Below, one piece after another: positions 1 through 6,854 of a stretch of DNA of 8,555 bases. This DNA comes from JBBQSU01 sp038234815 (GTDB lineage: Bacteria > Planctomycetota > Phycisphaerae > Tepidisphaerales > Tepidisphaeraceae). The stretch spans positions 1 through 8,555 of the forward strand of contig JBBQSU010000145.1 in the NCBI GenBank assembly GCA_038234815.1, read 5' to 3'. Below the pieces are notes generated by a model, which was not told the origin of the DNA, searched no databases, and worked only from the letters and a program-made list of their open reading frames with translations. The first letter of the stretch is position 1. Each line of letters begins with the position of its first letter. The translations under genes and the position numbers were made by a program.

Positions 1-246
1 CAGCGCCAGCGTGGTAGCGATCTGCTTCGCTTGCTCGCCGAGCAGGTCGTTGATCGTCCGCTGATTCTTGGCCATGAAGGCCCAACTGCTGAAGAACAGC
101 CCGAGGCTGAGCAACAGCGTGAACGCGGCCACCAGTCGGCCTTCCAGCCCGACCCTGACCGAGAGGCGCGCCAGCCGGGGGAATCGGCATGAAAAAGCCG
201 AACCATCGGCTCCGCTGGGGGAAGGTGTTAATGCTGCGTCCGTCAT
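1..246 (-). CDS. Membrane sensor-type protein (probable histidine kinase), N-terminal part only
   Basis: An open reading frame on the minus strand starts at the ATG at 246-244 and stays open to the left edge, giving 82 residues; the C-terminal part lies outside the window. About 25 residues of polar leader precede a basic stretch (RLARLSVRVGLEGR). One hydrophobic segment follows at roughly residues 39-56 (VAAFTLLLSLGLFFSSWAF), and then a polar region that looks helical (KNQRTINDLLGEQAKQIATTLAL). A basic segment, one membrane helix and the start of an extracytoplasmic helix is the usual beginning of sensor histidine kinases and chemoreceptors. The kinase domain is not visible, so the family call is inference. 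No good ribosome site precedes the ATG. The gene diverges from the zinc-ribbon gene at 421. Confidence 0.6.
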   Translation of the reverse strand, partial: MTDAALTPSPSGADGSAFSCRFPRLARLSVRVGLEGRLVAAFTLLLSLGLFFSSWAFMAKNQRTINDLLGEQAKQIATTLAL

Positions 247-420
247 CAGCGCGGAGAATCCGCTTGACGAAACATCGGCCCATTGAGCCCGTGAGTTAAT
301 TCAGCAGCGAATCATTCGCCAGCAACTGCCTTCCAGGGAGGGTTTTTATCGGCCCCGAACGCTGCCAAATTGTCCGAAGTGGGAGTCGCCAATTGGCCCC
401 GGCGATGCTAACGTCTAGGG
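247..420. promoter_or_regulatory. Divergent intergenic region with two DNA dyads
   Basis: This 174-base spacer separates two outward-facing genes and should contain both promoters, although I found no clear -35/-10 pair. It holds a perfect dyad GCGAATCATTCGC (307-319, six-base arms around a central C) and a perfect 10-base palindrome GCCAATTGGC (388-397). Either could be a protein-binding site. No binding protein can be named. Confidence 0.35.
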
Positions 421-1026
421 ATGAGCGATTCTTTTGAATCGTCCGAAATGCACGGACTGGCCGAGACGGCTTTTGTCTGTCCGCACTGTCAGGCCGAAGT
501 GTCGATCCCCGCCGACCGGCTTGGCGACGAAGTGCATTGCCTCTATTGCGGAGAGAGCTTTTTGGCCCAGCTTGGCGTTTCAGATCCAAGCATCCAGCAG
601 GTCATCGACGACACTGCCGAGGAGGCGACCGAAGCAGCGCCGCAACAAGAGGTGCAGCTTGACGCCAATCGCATCCGGCAGCTTGCCTCGCTGCGCCGTT
701 CGCTTTACCGCTCGCGGTCTTATGCGATTGTCGGGGTGATAACGTGCTTTGTCACCGGCATCCAACTGACCATCAATGCCTATATGGAGGCGCGCGATAA
801 GGGCATTAGTGCCAAGCCGCTTGGGCTCAGCTTATGTGCCATTGTCCTGGTGGTCACCGCGATGGTGCTGCTCAAAAAAGCCCGGCATATCCAGCAGGAA
901 ATTCGCCTGCTTCATCACCCCGATGTGGCCGATGGCGAACCGGACTTTTCGAAATTAAGCGATGGCAGCCAGCGGTGGAAACACCTGGAAGACATGACCC
1001 CACCTAATCGGCAGCCGCCGGATTAG
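421..1026 (+). CDS. Zinc-ribbon protein with two membrane segments (MJ0042-type ribbon)
   Basis: The product has 201 residues. At the N-terminus two cysteine pairs, C20-P-H-C23 and C40-L-Y-C43, are separated by 16 residues and followed by G-E-S-F. This spacing and the flanking residues match the MJ0042-type zinc-ribbon pattern, so these residues probably bind one zinc ion. An acidic, glutamine-rich linker follows (about 55-83). Two hydrophobic segments at about 101-119 and 133-151 should anchor the protein in the membrane as a hairpin, with a basic stretch (KKARH) after the second. The tail is polar and proline-rich. No enzymatic motif is visible, and the biological role is unknown. The start at 421 has only TAGGG immediately before it, too close to act as a standard ribosome site; the in-frame ATG at 448 is an alternative that keeps the ribbon. 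polA begins 78 bases downstream on the same strand, so the two may share a transcript. Confidence 0.8.
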   Translation: MSDSFESSEMHGLAETAFVCPHCQAEVSIPADRLGDEVHCLYCGESFLAQLGVSDPSIQQVIDDTAEEATEAAPQQEVQLDANRIRQLASLRRSLYRSRSYAIVGVITCFVTGIQLTINAYMEARDKGISAKPLGLSLCAIVLVVTAMVLLKKARHIQQEIRLLHHPDVADGEPDFSKLSDGSQRWKHLEDMTPPNRQPPD

Positions 1027-1104
1027 GCATTGGCACCGTTGCGAAGCCCGACGACACACAATCGCCTTCTTCAGGGGCGGCACCTCGGCTAGGATTGGGA
1101 GCCG

Positions 1105-3909
1105 ATGGCCAAATCTTTCTACATCATTGACGGACACGCCCAAATTTACCGGGCGTATTTCGCGCCGTTCCGCGACCTGACCAGCAGCACCGGCGAGCCG
1201 ACCAGGGCCACGTTCGTATTCACACAAATGCTCATGAACCTGATCGAGCGCCGCAAGCCGGATTATCTGGCGATGGTGATCGATAGCGGGGATGAGTCGG
1301 TTTTCCGTAAAGCGATCTACCCGGAATACAAAGCCACACGCAAAGCGCGGCCTGCGGATTTTACGCCGCAGGAAGAGCGAATCTTGCGCCTGGTGCGAGA
1401 TGCCGGCGTGCCGATTTTTGTCAAACCGGGCTTCGAGGCCGACGACCTGATCGCCACCATGGTCGAGCAGTTGGCCGAGCAGTTCCATGTTTATCTTGTG
1501 TCGAAGGACAAGGACCTGCGCCAGGTGTTGAGCGACCGCGTGCGGATGTATGACCCACAGAGCGATGAGGAAATCGGTCCACAAGAGCTGGAACTGAAAC
1601 TGGGGATTACGCCGGCCGAGGCGGTGGAAATACAAACCCTGATGGGCGATATCACCGACAACGTGCCGGGCATCCCTGGGGTGGGCGAGAAGACCGCGAT
1701 CAAGCTTATAAAGCAGTATGGCAAGGCCGAAGCGGTGATGGGCCATCTCGAGGATTTAACCCCGAAATTACGAGAGAATTTTCAGCAGCACGGACAGTAT
1801 CTGGAACGAACGCGCGCACTGGTGACGCTAGATCGGAAAGTGGCATTTGGTTTTGATCCCGCCGCGTGCGCATTTACTAAGCTGAATCTCGCCAAGCTTC
1901 GGCCGCATCTTGAGGAACTAGGGTTCACCAGTCTGCTCAAGCGGATCACGTCACAGGAGGCGACTGATGGTAAGCCCTCCGACAAGCCGGCCCGGCAGAT
2001 TAAGCCCCCTAAACCACTTGGCCCGCCGATCGAACCAGGGCTGTTTGGCGATACCGAAATTTGGGCAGAAGCCCCCCCGCCGGAATTTGAAACCGGTAAG
2101 GACGGCGATTACCAACTCATCAACACCCCGGAACTGTTGGACAATTTCGTGACCGCGCTTTCGGCTCAGAAGCGGTTTGCGTTTGATACCGAGACGGATG
2201 CGCTAAGCAGTGTGCGTGCCCGCTGTATCGGCATGAGCTTTTCGTGGAAAGCCGGCCAGGGCTTTTATGTTGCGATGGCCGGACCGAGCGGTTCGACGTA
2301 TTTGGACCGTCAGGAGGTGCTGGCGCGTCTGCGGCCGATTCTGGAGGATGCAGCGATTGCAAAGGTCGGGCATAATCTCAAATACGATTTGCAAGTGATG
2401 CGCCAAGCCGGCGTGAACATTCGCGGGGTGGCGCTCGATACGATGATCGCGGCCTTCTTGCTCGATCCCAGCCGCAACCAATATGGGATTGATCCACTAG
2501 CGTTGAACCTGCTCAACTTTAGGAAAGTTCCAACGCAAGAACTGATCGGCAAAGGGAAGAATCAAATCAGCATGGACAAGGTGGAGCTTGCCCGGGTGGC
2601 GCGCTATGCCGCCGAGGACGGCGATATCGCCTGGCGACTGGCCGAGCTGTTTGAAAAGCGACTGGCAGAGATTCCATCTCTTAAGAAGCTTTGCGACGAC
2701 CTGGAAATCCCGCTCATCGATGTGCTGGTGGACATGGAAGCCAATGGGGTCGCGGTCGATCCGGAGATCCTCAAGGAGCAGTCGCACAACCTTGGAATGC
2801 GCATCGATGCCCTGCGGGAGAAAGTCATCCAATCGGCGGGGATCGAATTTAACCTGGATTCACCCAAGCAACTTGGCGAAGTGATGTTCGATCGGCTTAA
2901 GCTTCGGGCGGTCAAAAAAACCAAGACCGGCTTCAGCACGGACGTTGAAGTGTTAGAGCGGCTTTCCCTGGATCATCCGCTGCCGAAATTGATGCTGGAA
3001 TACCGGCAGTTGACAAAACTGAAGAACACCTATCTGGATAATCTGACGGATTATCTGAATCCAAAAACGGGGCGAATTCACGCGAGTTTCAGCCAGATCG
3101 GTGCCGAAACCGGGCGGCTCAGTTGCAGCGATCCCAACTTGCAGAATATTCCCATTCGGACGGAAGAGGGCCGGGCCATCCGACTGGCTTTCGTCCCCGG
3201 CGATCGCCAGAACAATGTGTTGCTGACGGCCGACTATTCGCAGATCGAGCTGCGCGTGCTGGCCCATTTTACACACGAGCCTGCACTGATGAAGGCATTT
3301 GAAAATGACGAGGACATTCATCGCGCGGTCGCCGCCGAGGTGTTTCACGTCCCGCTCGATCAGGTGAGCAAAGAACAGCGGAATCAGGCCAAGACGATTA
3401 ACTTCGGCATTATTTATGGCGTGACCGCGTTCGGGCTGGCAAGAAGAATTGACGGGCTGAGCGTACCTGCGGCGCAGGACCTGATCGACACCTACAACCG
3501 CCGATTTCCGGGCATCCAGGGGTTCCTGATGCAATGTATCGAACAGGCGCGCGACAAGGGCTACGTCGAAACGATCCTCGGTCGCCGTCGCCCACTGCCG
3601 GATATCAGCAACAGCGTGCTGGCCATTCGCAGTGCCGCCGAGCGCATGGCGATCAACAGCGTGGTGCAAGGCTCCGCCGCGGACATGATTAAGGTGGCGA
3701 TGCTCAATGTTTACCGGCGCTTGCGAAGTGAAAATCGACCGAGCCGCTTGCTGATGCAGGTGCATGACGAACTGGTTTTTGAAACGCCGCTAGCGCACGT
3801 CGAAGCCGAAGCCGAGATGGTGAGAACGGAAATGCAGAACGCCATGACTTTGCGTGTGCCGATTCGGGTGGAAGTGGGATGGGGCAAGAACTGGCAGGAG
3901 GGGAAGTAG
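1105..3909 (+). CDS. polA: DNA polymerase I (5'-3' exonuclease, 3'-5' exonuclease, polymerase)
   Basis: At 934 residues this is full length for the family; it fills gaps in repair and removes RNA primers during lagging-strand synthesis. The 5'-3' exonuclease (about 1-285) has its metal-binding acids in place: D9, D60, E111, D113, D114, D135, D137, D182 and D185. A helix-hairpin-helix (GIPGVGEKTA, from 189) follows. A proline/lysine-rich linker spans about 287-333. The 3'-5' proofreading domain (about 335-525) keeps D361 and E363 (FDTETD), D428 (NLKYD) and Y501/D505 (YAAED), so proofreading should be active, unlike in Taq-type enzymes. The polymerase domain (about 530-934) has motif A with D710 (TADYSQIELR), motif B with K763, F767 and Y771 (QAKTINFGIIYG), and motif C with H887, D888 and E889 (QVHDELVFE). 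GGGAG at 1097-1101 lies three bases before the ATG. The gene sits between the zinc-ribbon and ABC-F genes on the same strand. Confidence 0.98.
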   Translation: MAKSFYIIDGHAQIYRAYFAPFRDLTSSTGEPTRATFVFTQMLMNLIERRKPDYLAMVIDSGDESVFRKAIYPEYKATRKARPADFTPQEERILRLVRDAGVPIFVKPGFEADDLIATMVEQLAEQFHVYLVSKDKDLRQVLSDRVRMYDPQSDEEIGPQELELKLGITPAEAVEIQTLMGDITDNVPGIPGVGEKTAIKLIKQYGKAEAVMGHLEDLTPKLRENFQQHGQYLERTRALVTLDRKVAFGFDPAACAFTKLNLAKLRPHLEELGFTSLLKRITSQEATDGKPSDKPARQIKPPKPLGPPIEPGLFGDTEIWAEAPPPEFETGKDGDYQLINTPELLDNFVTALSAQKRFAFDTETDALSSVRARCIGMSFSWKAGQGFYVAMAGPSGSTYLDRQEVLARLRPILEDAAIAKVGHNLKYDLQVMRQAGVNIRGVALDTMIAAFLLDPSRNQYGIDPLALNLLNFRKVPTQELIGKGKNQISMDKVELARVARYAAEDGDIAWRLAELFEKRLAEIPSLKKLCDDLEIPLIDVLVDMEANGVAVDPEILKEQSHNLGMRIDALREKVIQSAGIEFNLDSPKQLGEVMFDRLKLRAVKKTKTGFSTDVEVLERLSLDHPLPKLMLEYRQLTKLKNTYLDNLTDYLNPKTGRIHASFSQIGAETGRLSCSDPNLQNIPIRTEEGRAIRLAFVPGDRQNNVLLTADYSQIELRVLAHFTHEPALMKAFENDEDIHRAVAAEVFHVPLDQVSKEQRNQAKTINFGIIYGVTAFGLARRIDGLSVPAAQDLIDTYNRRFPGIQGFLMQCIEQARDKGYVETILGRRRPLPDISNSVLAIRSAAERMAINSVVQGSAADMIKVAMLNVYRRLRSENRPSRLLMQVHDELVFETPLAHVEAEAEMVRTEMQNAMTLRVPIRVEVGWGKNWQEGK

Positions 3910-3972
3910 TCCGCGACGGAGGCCCGCCGCAGGGACCGCAACGCCGGGCGATCGATGGACCCGCGGGGGACG

Positions 3973-3999
3973 CGCGATTTTGCCCCGGGCGCCATCGCG
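3973..3999 (+). promoter_or_regulatory. Inverted repeat in the leader of the ABC-F gene
   Basis: CGCGAT (3973-3978) and ATCGCG (3994-3999) form a perfect six-base stem around a GC-rich 15-base loop. The element ends 18 bases before the preferred ATG at 4018, so the folded RNA could lie close to the ribosome-binding region. It has no U-tract and no leader peptide that I can defend. A role in translation control is only a guess, and in GC-rich DNA such a stem can arise by chance. Confidence 0.25.
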
Positions 4000-4017
4000 G
4001 GTAGGCTGCCGTCCCTT

Positions 4018-5928
4018 ATGGCGCTTGCGACGTTAAATAACCTTGAAAAGACCTTCGGCAAACGGGTCATGTTCGACCACCTGAACCTGACGATCTACGA
4101 AGGCGAGCGGATCGGCCTGATTGGGGACAACGGATCGGGCAAGACCACGCTGTTTCGGATGCTGGCGGGGGAAATGTCGCCCGACGTCGGTTCGGTATCC
4201 ATCTCTCGCGGGGTGAAGATCGGCTGGCTGCAGCAAGATCCGACGTTTGATCCAACCAACACGGTGATGGACGAAGCCGAACTGGCATTTGCAAAACTGC
4301 ACGCGCTGTCGCATCGCCTCCACGAGCTTGAACATCTCATGGCCGATCATGCCGGCGAGGAACTACAAGCCACGCTCGATGACTACCAGCACGTTCAGCA
4401 CGATTTCGAACTGGAAGGCGGCTTTGCCTGGCGGCACAAGCTCGAAGCCACTTTGCTCGGCGTGGGATTGACCGAATCTCACTGGGAACAGAAAGTGGAT
4501 ACACTTTCGGGGGGGCAGCGCTCGCGCCTGGCTCTAGCCAAGCTGCTGATTAGCTCGCCTGACCTGCTCCTGCTGGACGAACCCACCAATCACCTCGATC
4601 TGTCCGCGATCGAGTGGCTGCAAAATTATCTGCTAAATTTTTCCGGCGCGGTCCTGCTCGTCAGCCACGACCGTTATCTGCTGGACAAACTGGCCACGCG
4701 CATCGCCTGGCTGACGCGCCGGCAAATCAGCAGCTACAAGGGAAATTACTCTAATTTCGTCGAACAAAAGGCACTGCAGGAACTGACGCAGCAGCGGCAC
4801 TATCAAGAGCAGCAGGCCGACATCGAAAAACAGAAGGAATTCATCCGCAGGTTTGGGGCAGGCCAGCGCAGCAAGGAGGCCAAAGGCAGGGAAAAGCGAC
4901 TCAATCGGCTTCTGGCCAGTGACCAGATGATCGCCGGCGTGCAGCAGAGCAAGAAAATCAATCTGTCGCTTGAAACCGACCAGCGGGCCGGCGATCAGGT
5001 GCTGGACGTGCGCGAATTGACCAAGGCTTATGACGAGAAGCTGCTTTGGAAGGAGATCAAGTTCCACATTGTCCGCGGGGAGCGCATCGGCGTGATCGGG
5101 CCGAATGGGTCGGGCAAAACGACGCTTCTGGAAGTGCTGCTTGGCCGCCGGGACGCCGACGCGGGAAAGTTAAAGTGGGGCGCGAATCTGCAAATTGGCT
5201 ATTACGACCAGCGGCTCGACGACCTTAATCCTGAAAACACGGTGATCGAGGAACTCAACGAAGGCCGCGATCTTCCCGACCAGGTCTTGAAAGATACGCT
5301 GGGCCTGTTCCTGTTCAGGGGCGACGATGTGTTCAAGCCTGTGTCGCTGCTCAGCGGGGGCGAGCGTGCTCGCATCCGCCTGGCGCAATTGCTGATCGAT
5401 CAACCCAACGTGTTGATCCTTGACGAGCCGACGAATCATCTGGACGTGGGCTCTTGCGAAGCGCTAGAGAATGCCCTGCGGGATTTCCCGGGCACTTTGA
5501 TTTTTGTCAGTCACGATCGCTATTTCATCGACCGCGTGGCCAAGCGGCTGCTGATTCTCGATCCGCCGGGCTTGAAGGATTTTGAAGGCAACTACAGCGC
5601 CTGGCAGGCGAAGCAGAAAACCCTCTCCGCCAAGCCGACTGCTTCGCCGGCACATGCACCCAGGTCCAAGCCGGCCCCGGGCGCAAAGGTCCAGGCTAAG
5701 CCGACCAAGGATAATCCCTATAAGCGTCCGTTCGGAAGATTGCCGATAGGGGAACTGGAAAAGGAAATCCAAGTGACGGAGCGTAAACTGGCCGAGTGCC
5801 AGAACAAATTCGGCGAGGCCAAAATTTTCCGCGATCCGGCGGCGAAGAAGCGATTGCAGGATGACTTTGACGCATTGAAAAGAAAGATCGACGACCTTGA
5901 GGCCGAGTACTTCGCCCGGGAACAGTAG
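4018..5928 (+). CDS. ABC-F family ATPase (ribosome-associated, Uup-like C-terminus)
   Basis: The product has 636 residues with two ATP-binding cassettes and no membrane segment, the layout of the ABC-F family, whose members act on ribosomes rather than transport. Cassette 1 has Walker A GDNGSGKT (36-43), signature LSGGQ (163-167) and Walker B LLLLDE with catalytic E188. Cassette 2 has GPNGSGKT (361-368), LSGGE (445-449) and VLILDE with E470. Between them, at about 240-310, lies the charged helical linker that in this family reaches toward the P-site tRNA. After a flexible Ala/Pro/Lys stretch (about 532-565), a charged coiled coil closes the protein (about 577-636), as in Uup-type members. I chose 4018 because the conserved domain begins directly after MALATLNN; an in-frame ATG at 3955 would add 21 residues unlike the family. 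No strong ribosome site is visible. The exact subfamily (Uup, YdiF, EttA or another) cannot be fixed by eye. Confidence 0.93.
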   Translation: MALATLNNLEKTFGKRVMFDHLNLTIYEGERIGLIGDNGSGKTTLFRMLAGEMSPDVGSVSISRGVKIGWLQQDPTFDPTNTVMDEAELAFAKLHALSHRLHELEHLMADHAGEELQATLDDYQHVQHDFELEGGFAWRHKLEATLLGVGLTESHWEQKVDTLSGGQRSRLALAKLLISSPDLLLLDEPTNHLDLSAIEWLQNYLLNFSGAVLLVSHDRYLLDKLATRIAWLTRRQISSYKGNYSNFVEQKALQELTQQRHYQEQQADIEKQKEFIRRFGAGQRSKEAKGREKRLNRLLASDQMIAGVQQSKKINLSLETDQRAGDQVLDVRELTKAYDEKLLWKEIKFHIVRGERIGVIGPNGSGKTTLLEVLLGRRDADAGKLKWGANLQIGYYDQRLDDLNPENTVIEELNEGRDLPDQVLKDTLGLFLFRGDDVFKPVSLLSGGERARIRLAQLLIDQPNVLILDEPTNHLDVGSCEALENALRDFPGTLIFVSHDRYFIDRVAKRLLILDPPGLKDFEGNYSAWQAKQKTLSAKPTASPAHAPRSKPAPGAKVQAKPTKDNPYKRPFGRLPIGELEKEIQVTERKLAECQNKFGEAKIFRDPAAKKRLQDDFDALKRKIDDLEAEYFAREQ

Positions 5929-6175
5929 CCGCCCGGCGGGCGCGCACGGGCCGCCGCTGGCAATGGGCCGCTCCTTCCTGCGTGACCAATAAAAAAAACG
6001 CTACGCCCCCACTTTTGCTGCGGTGGAAAGGCATCGGCCGCTTCTGCGTCGCCCATCCCAGGTTTCGCTTCTTCTTCGGCCCGGTCACAGTCAGCAATAC
6101 CTATCGGTCGGTTAGCAAGCAGTGACCATCATGCGTGAAGGAATCTGGCGGGTGTGGTTTCGGCCTGATCGGATC
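5929..6175. other. Convergent gap between the ABC-F and HMA genes
   Basis: No convincing gene lies here. Directly after the ABC-F stop, CGCCC (5930-5934) and GGGCG (5938-5942) can form a tight GC hairpin, but no T-tract follows, so it is at best a weak terminator. An eight-base A-run at 5991-5998 reads as a T-run on the minus strand, the right orientation to end transcription of the HMA gene about 180 bases upstream. The only nearby stem on that strand (CCAC/GTGG) is four base pairs and ends well before the T-run. A 47-codon frame from a GTG at 5982 to a stop at 6125 is not supported by a ribosome site or a recognisable product. Confidence 0.4.
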
Positions 6176-6424
6176 TTATCGCTGGCTTTGCGAAAAAGCC
6201 TTTGCGTGATAGCCGGCGGCGTTGACAGCGTCCATGAGCTGGCGCACGGTTATGCCGGACTTGTCGTACAGCACCGACGCTTGCCCACTATTGAAATCCA
6301 CCTCAACCTCATGCACCCCGGGCAAAGCGGTCAATGACCGCTGAATGGCCTGCTCGCACTTGTGGCAGTGCATCCCATCGATCTTAATTAGTGCTAGCTG
6401 GTCGCGATTCAAATCAGCCGACAT
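6176..6424 (-). CDS. Heavy-metal-associated (HMA) domain protein, CopZ-like metallochaperone
   Basis: This is an 82-residue protein made of a single HMA domain. The metal-binding loop is GMHCHKC, with C20 and C23 placed to bind a soft metal, most often Cu(I) in this family. The rest follows the usual beta-alpha-beta-beta-alpha-beta order: a first strand LALIKID, then AIQRSLTALPGVHEVEVDF, GQASVLYD, and a last helix and strand ending AVNAAGYHAKAF. There is no signal peptide or membrane segment, so it should be cytosolic. GGAGG lies six bases before the ATG (CCTCC at 6431-6435 on the plus strand), which fixes the start. A chaperone would normally pass metal to a P-type ATPase or a regulator, but none is visible within the window. 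It could also act on mercury or another metal; the sequence alone does not decide. Confidence 0.9.
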   Translation of the reverse strand: MSADLNRDQLALIKIDGMHCHKCEQAIQRSLTALPGVHEVEVDFNSGQASVLYDKSGITVRQLMDAVNAAGYHAKAFSQSQR

Positions 6425-6430
6425 CCAACG

Positions 6431-6435
6431 CCTCC
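6431..6435 (-). promoter_or_regulatory. Ribosome-binding site of the HMA gene
   Basis: GGAGG on the minus strand stands six bases before the ATG at 6424-6422. It is one of the clearest Shine-Dalgarno sites in the window and supports this start. Confidence 0.75.
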
Positions 6436-6577
6436 GGCGAAAACCAACATAACGGTACGTCCAACCTCTCGCTCGGGCAAGTCGGGGAGACCCTCATACG
6501 GGCTTTCAGTTCTGGCTTATTTTGGAACGACCTGCGCGAAGGGCTGCGGGCACGCCCTGTTCACACTTCCTTCGTTG

Positions 6578-6626
6578 CGCGATCGGCAGTTTCAGGAAAG
6601 ATTCGATTGTCCGACTGACGATCGCG
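6578..6626. repeat. Imperfect 13-base inverted repeat (stem-loop)
   Basis: The left arm CGCGATCGGCAGT (6578-6590) pairs with the right arm ACTGACGATCGCG (6614-6626) at 12 of 13 positions, the exception being one G-A mismatch. The 23-base interval could extend the stem with short pairings (GGA 6595-6597 with TCC 6610-6612). No T-tract follows on either strand, so it is not a standard terminator. It could be an intergenic palindrome of the REP kind, part of a structured RNA, or a chance fold. Transcription direction is unknown. Confidence 0.6.
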
Positions 6627-6636
6627 GATTGTGCAT

Positions 6637-6652
6637 GGTGCGGCCAGGCACC
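6637..6652. repeat. Short hairpin next to the larger stem-loop
   Basis: GGTGC (6637-6641) and GCACC (6648-6652) form a perfect five-base stem with a six-base loop, 10 bases from the larger inverted repeat. An alternative long-range pairing links GTCCG (6609-6613) with CGGAC (6652-6656), so the two hairpins may belong to one folded element. Confidence 0.35.
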
Positions 6653-6854
6653 GGACTCATCTATCCCCTCTAGTTACCACCTGCAGGCGAACGCTACCTT
6701 CAACCGGAGTGGATCGCGCGCCAGCCAAAGTGAATGCTGCCGTGCTCCCAGTCGCAAATTGCCGCGCAGCTTTGGCTTCGTCTGTCCCAAGGCGCACGGA
6801 CGGGCACCCAGTCACAATGAGGTCCCCGTTCCTTACGCAATCGAATCCGGAGAA

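Larger units (their letters stand above)
6425..6854. other. 430-base stretch without a convincing gene; contains stem-loops
   Basis: Between the small basic-protein gene and the HMA gene, neither strand shows a reading frame with a believable product. The plus-strand frames that cross it continue antisense through the basic-protein gene and are compositional shadows. The stretch should hold the HMA promoter, but I could not find a clear -35/-10 pair or a copper-regulator dyad near 6436-6500. It contains a long stem-loop (6578-6626) and a second hairpin (6637-6652), listed separately. No tRNA, SRP RNA or tmRNA signature was recognised. Confidence 0.5.

Noticed and set aside
955..1746. Long minus-strand reading frame of 263 codons
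   Set aside because: It lies antisense to the start of polA and the end of the zinc-ribbon gene, has no recognisable domain, and is explained by the base composition of the opposite coding strand.
2953..3765. Long minus-strand reading frame of 270 codons
   Set aside because: It is fully antisense to the polymerase domain of polA, where motifs A, B and C are intact on the plus strand; the translated product is His/Arg/Gln-rich with no domain.
3955..4017. Upstream in-frame start for the ABC-F gene
   Set aside because: The 21 extra residues do not resemble the family, which begins right at the ATG at 4018; the extension also overlaps the leader stem.
5696..6097. Minus-strand frames of 112 and 133 codons at the end of the ABC-F gene
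   Set aside because: Most of their length is antisense to the ABC-F coiled coil; the products are Arg/Pro/Ser-rich with no family resemblance and no ribosome site.
5982..6125. 47-codon plus-strand frame starting at GTG
   Set aside because: It has no ribosome site, includes an A-run, and the product is not recognisable. It could be a tiny gene but cannot be supported.
6425..6854. tRNA, SRP RNA, tmRNA or CRISPR in the gene-free stretch
   Set aside because: No cloverleaf with a proper T-arm, no signature of the other RNAs, and no regularly spaced repeats were found on reading both strands.
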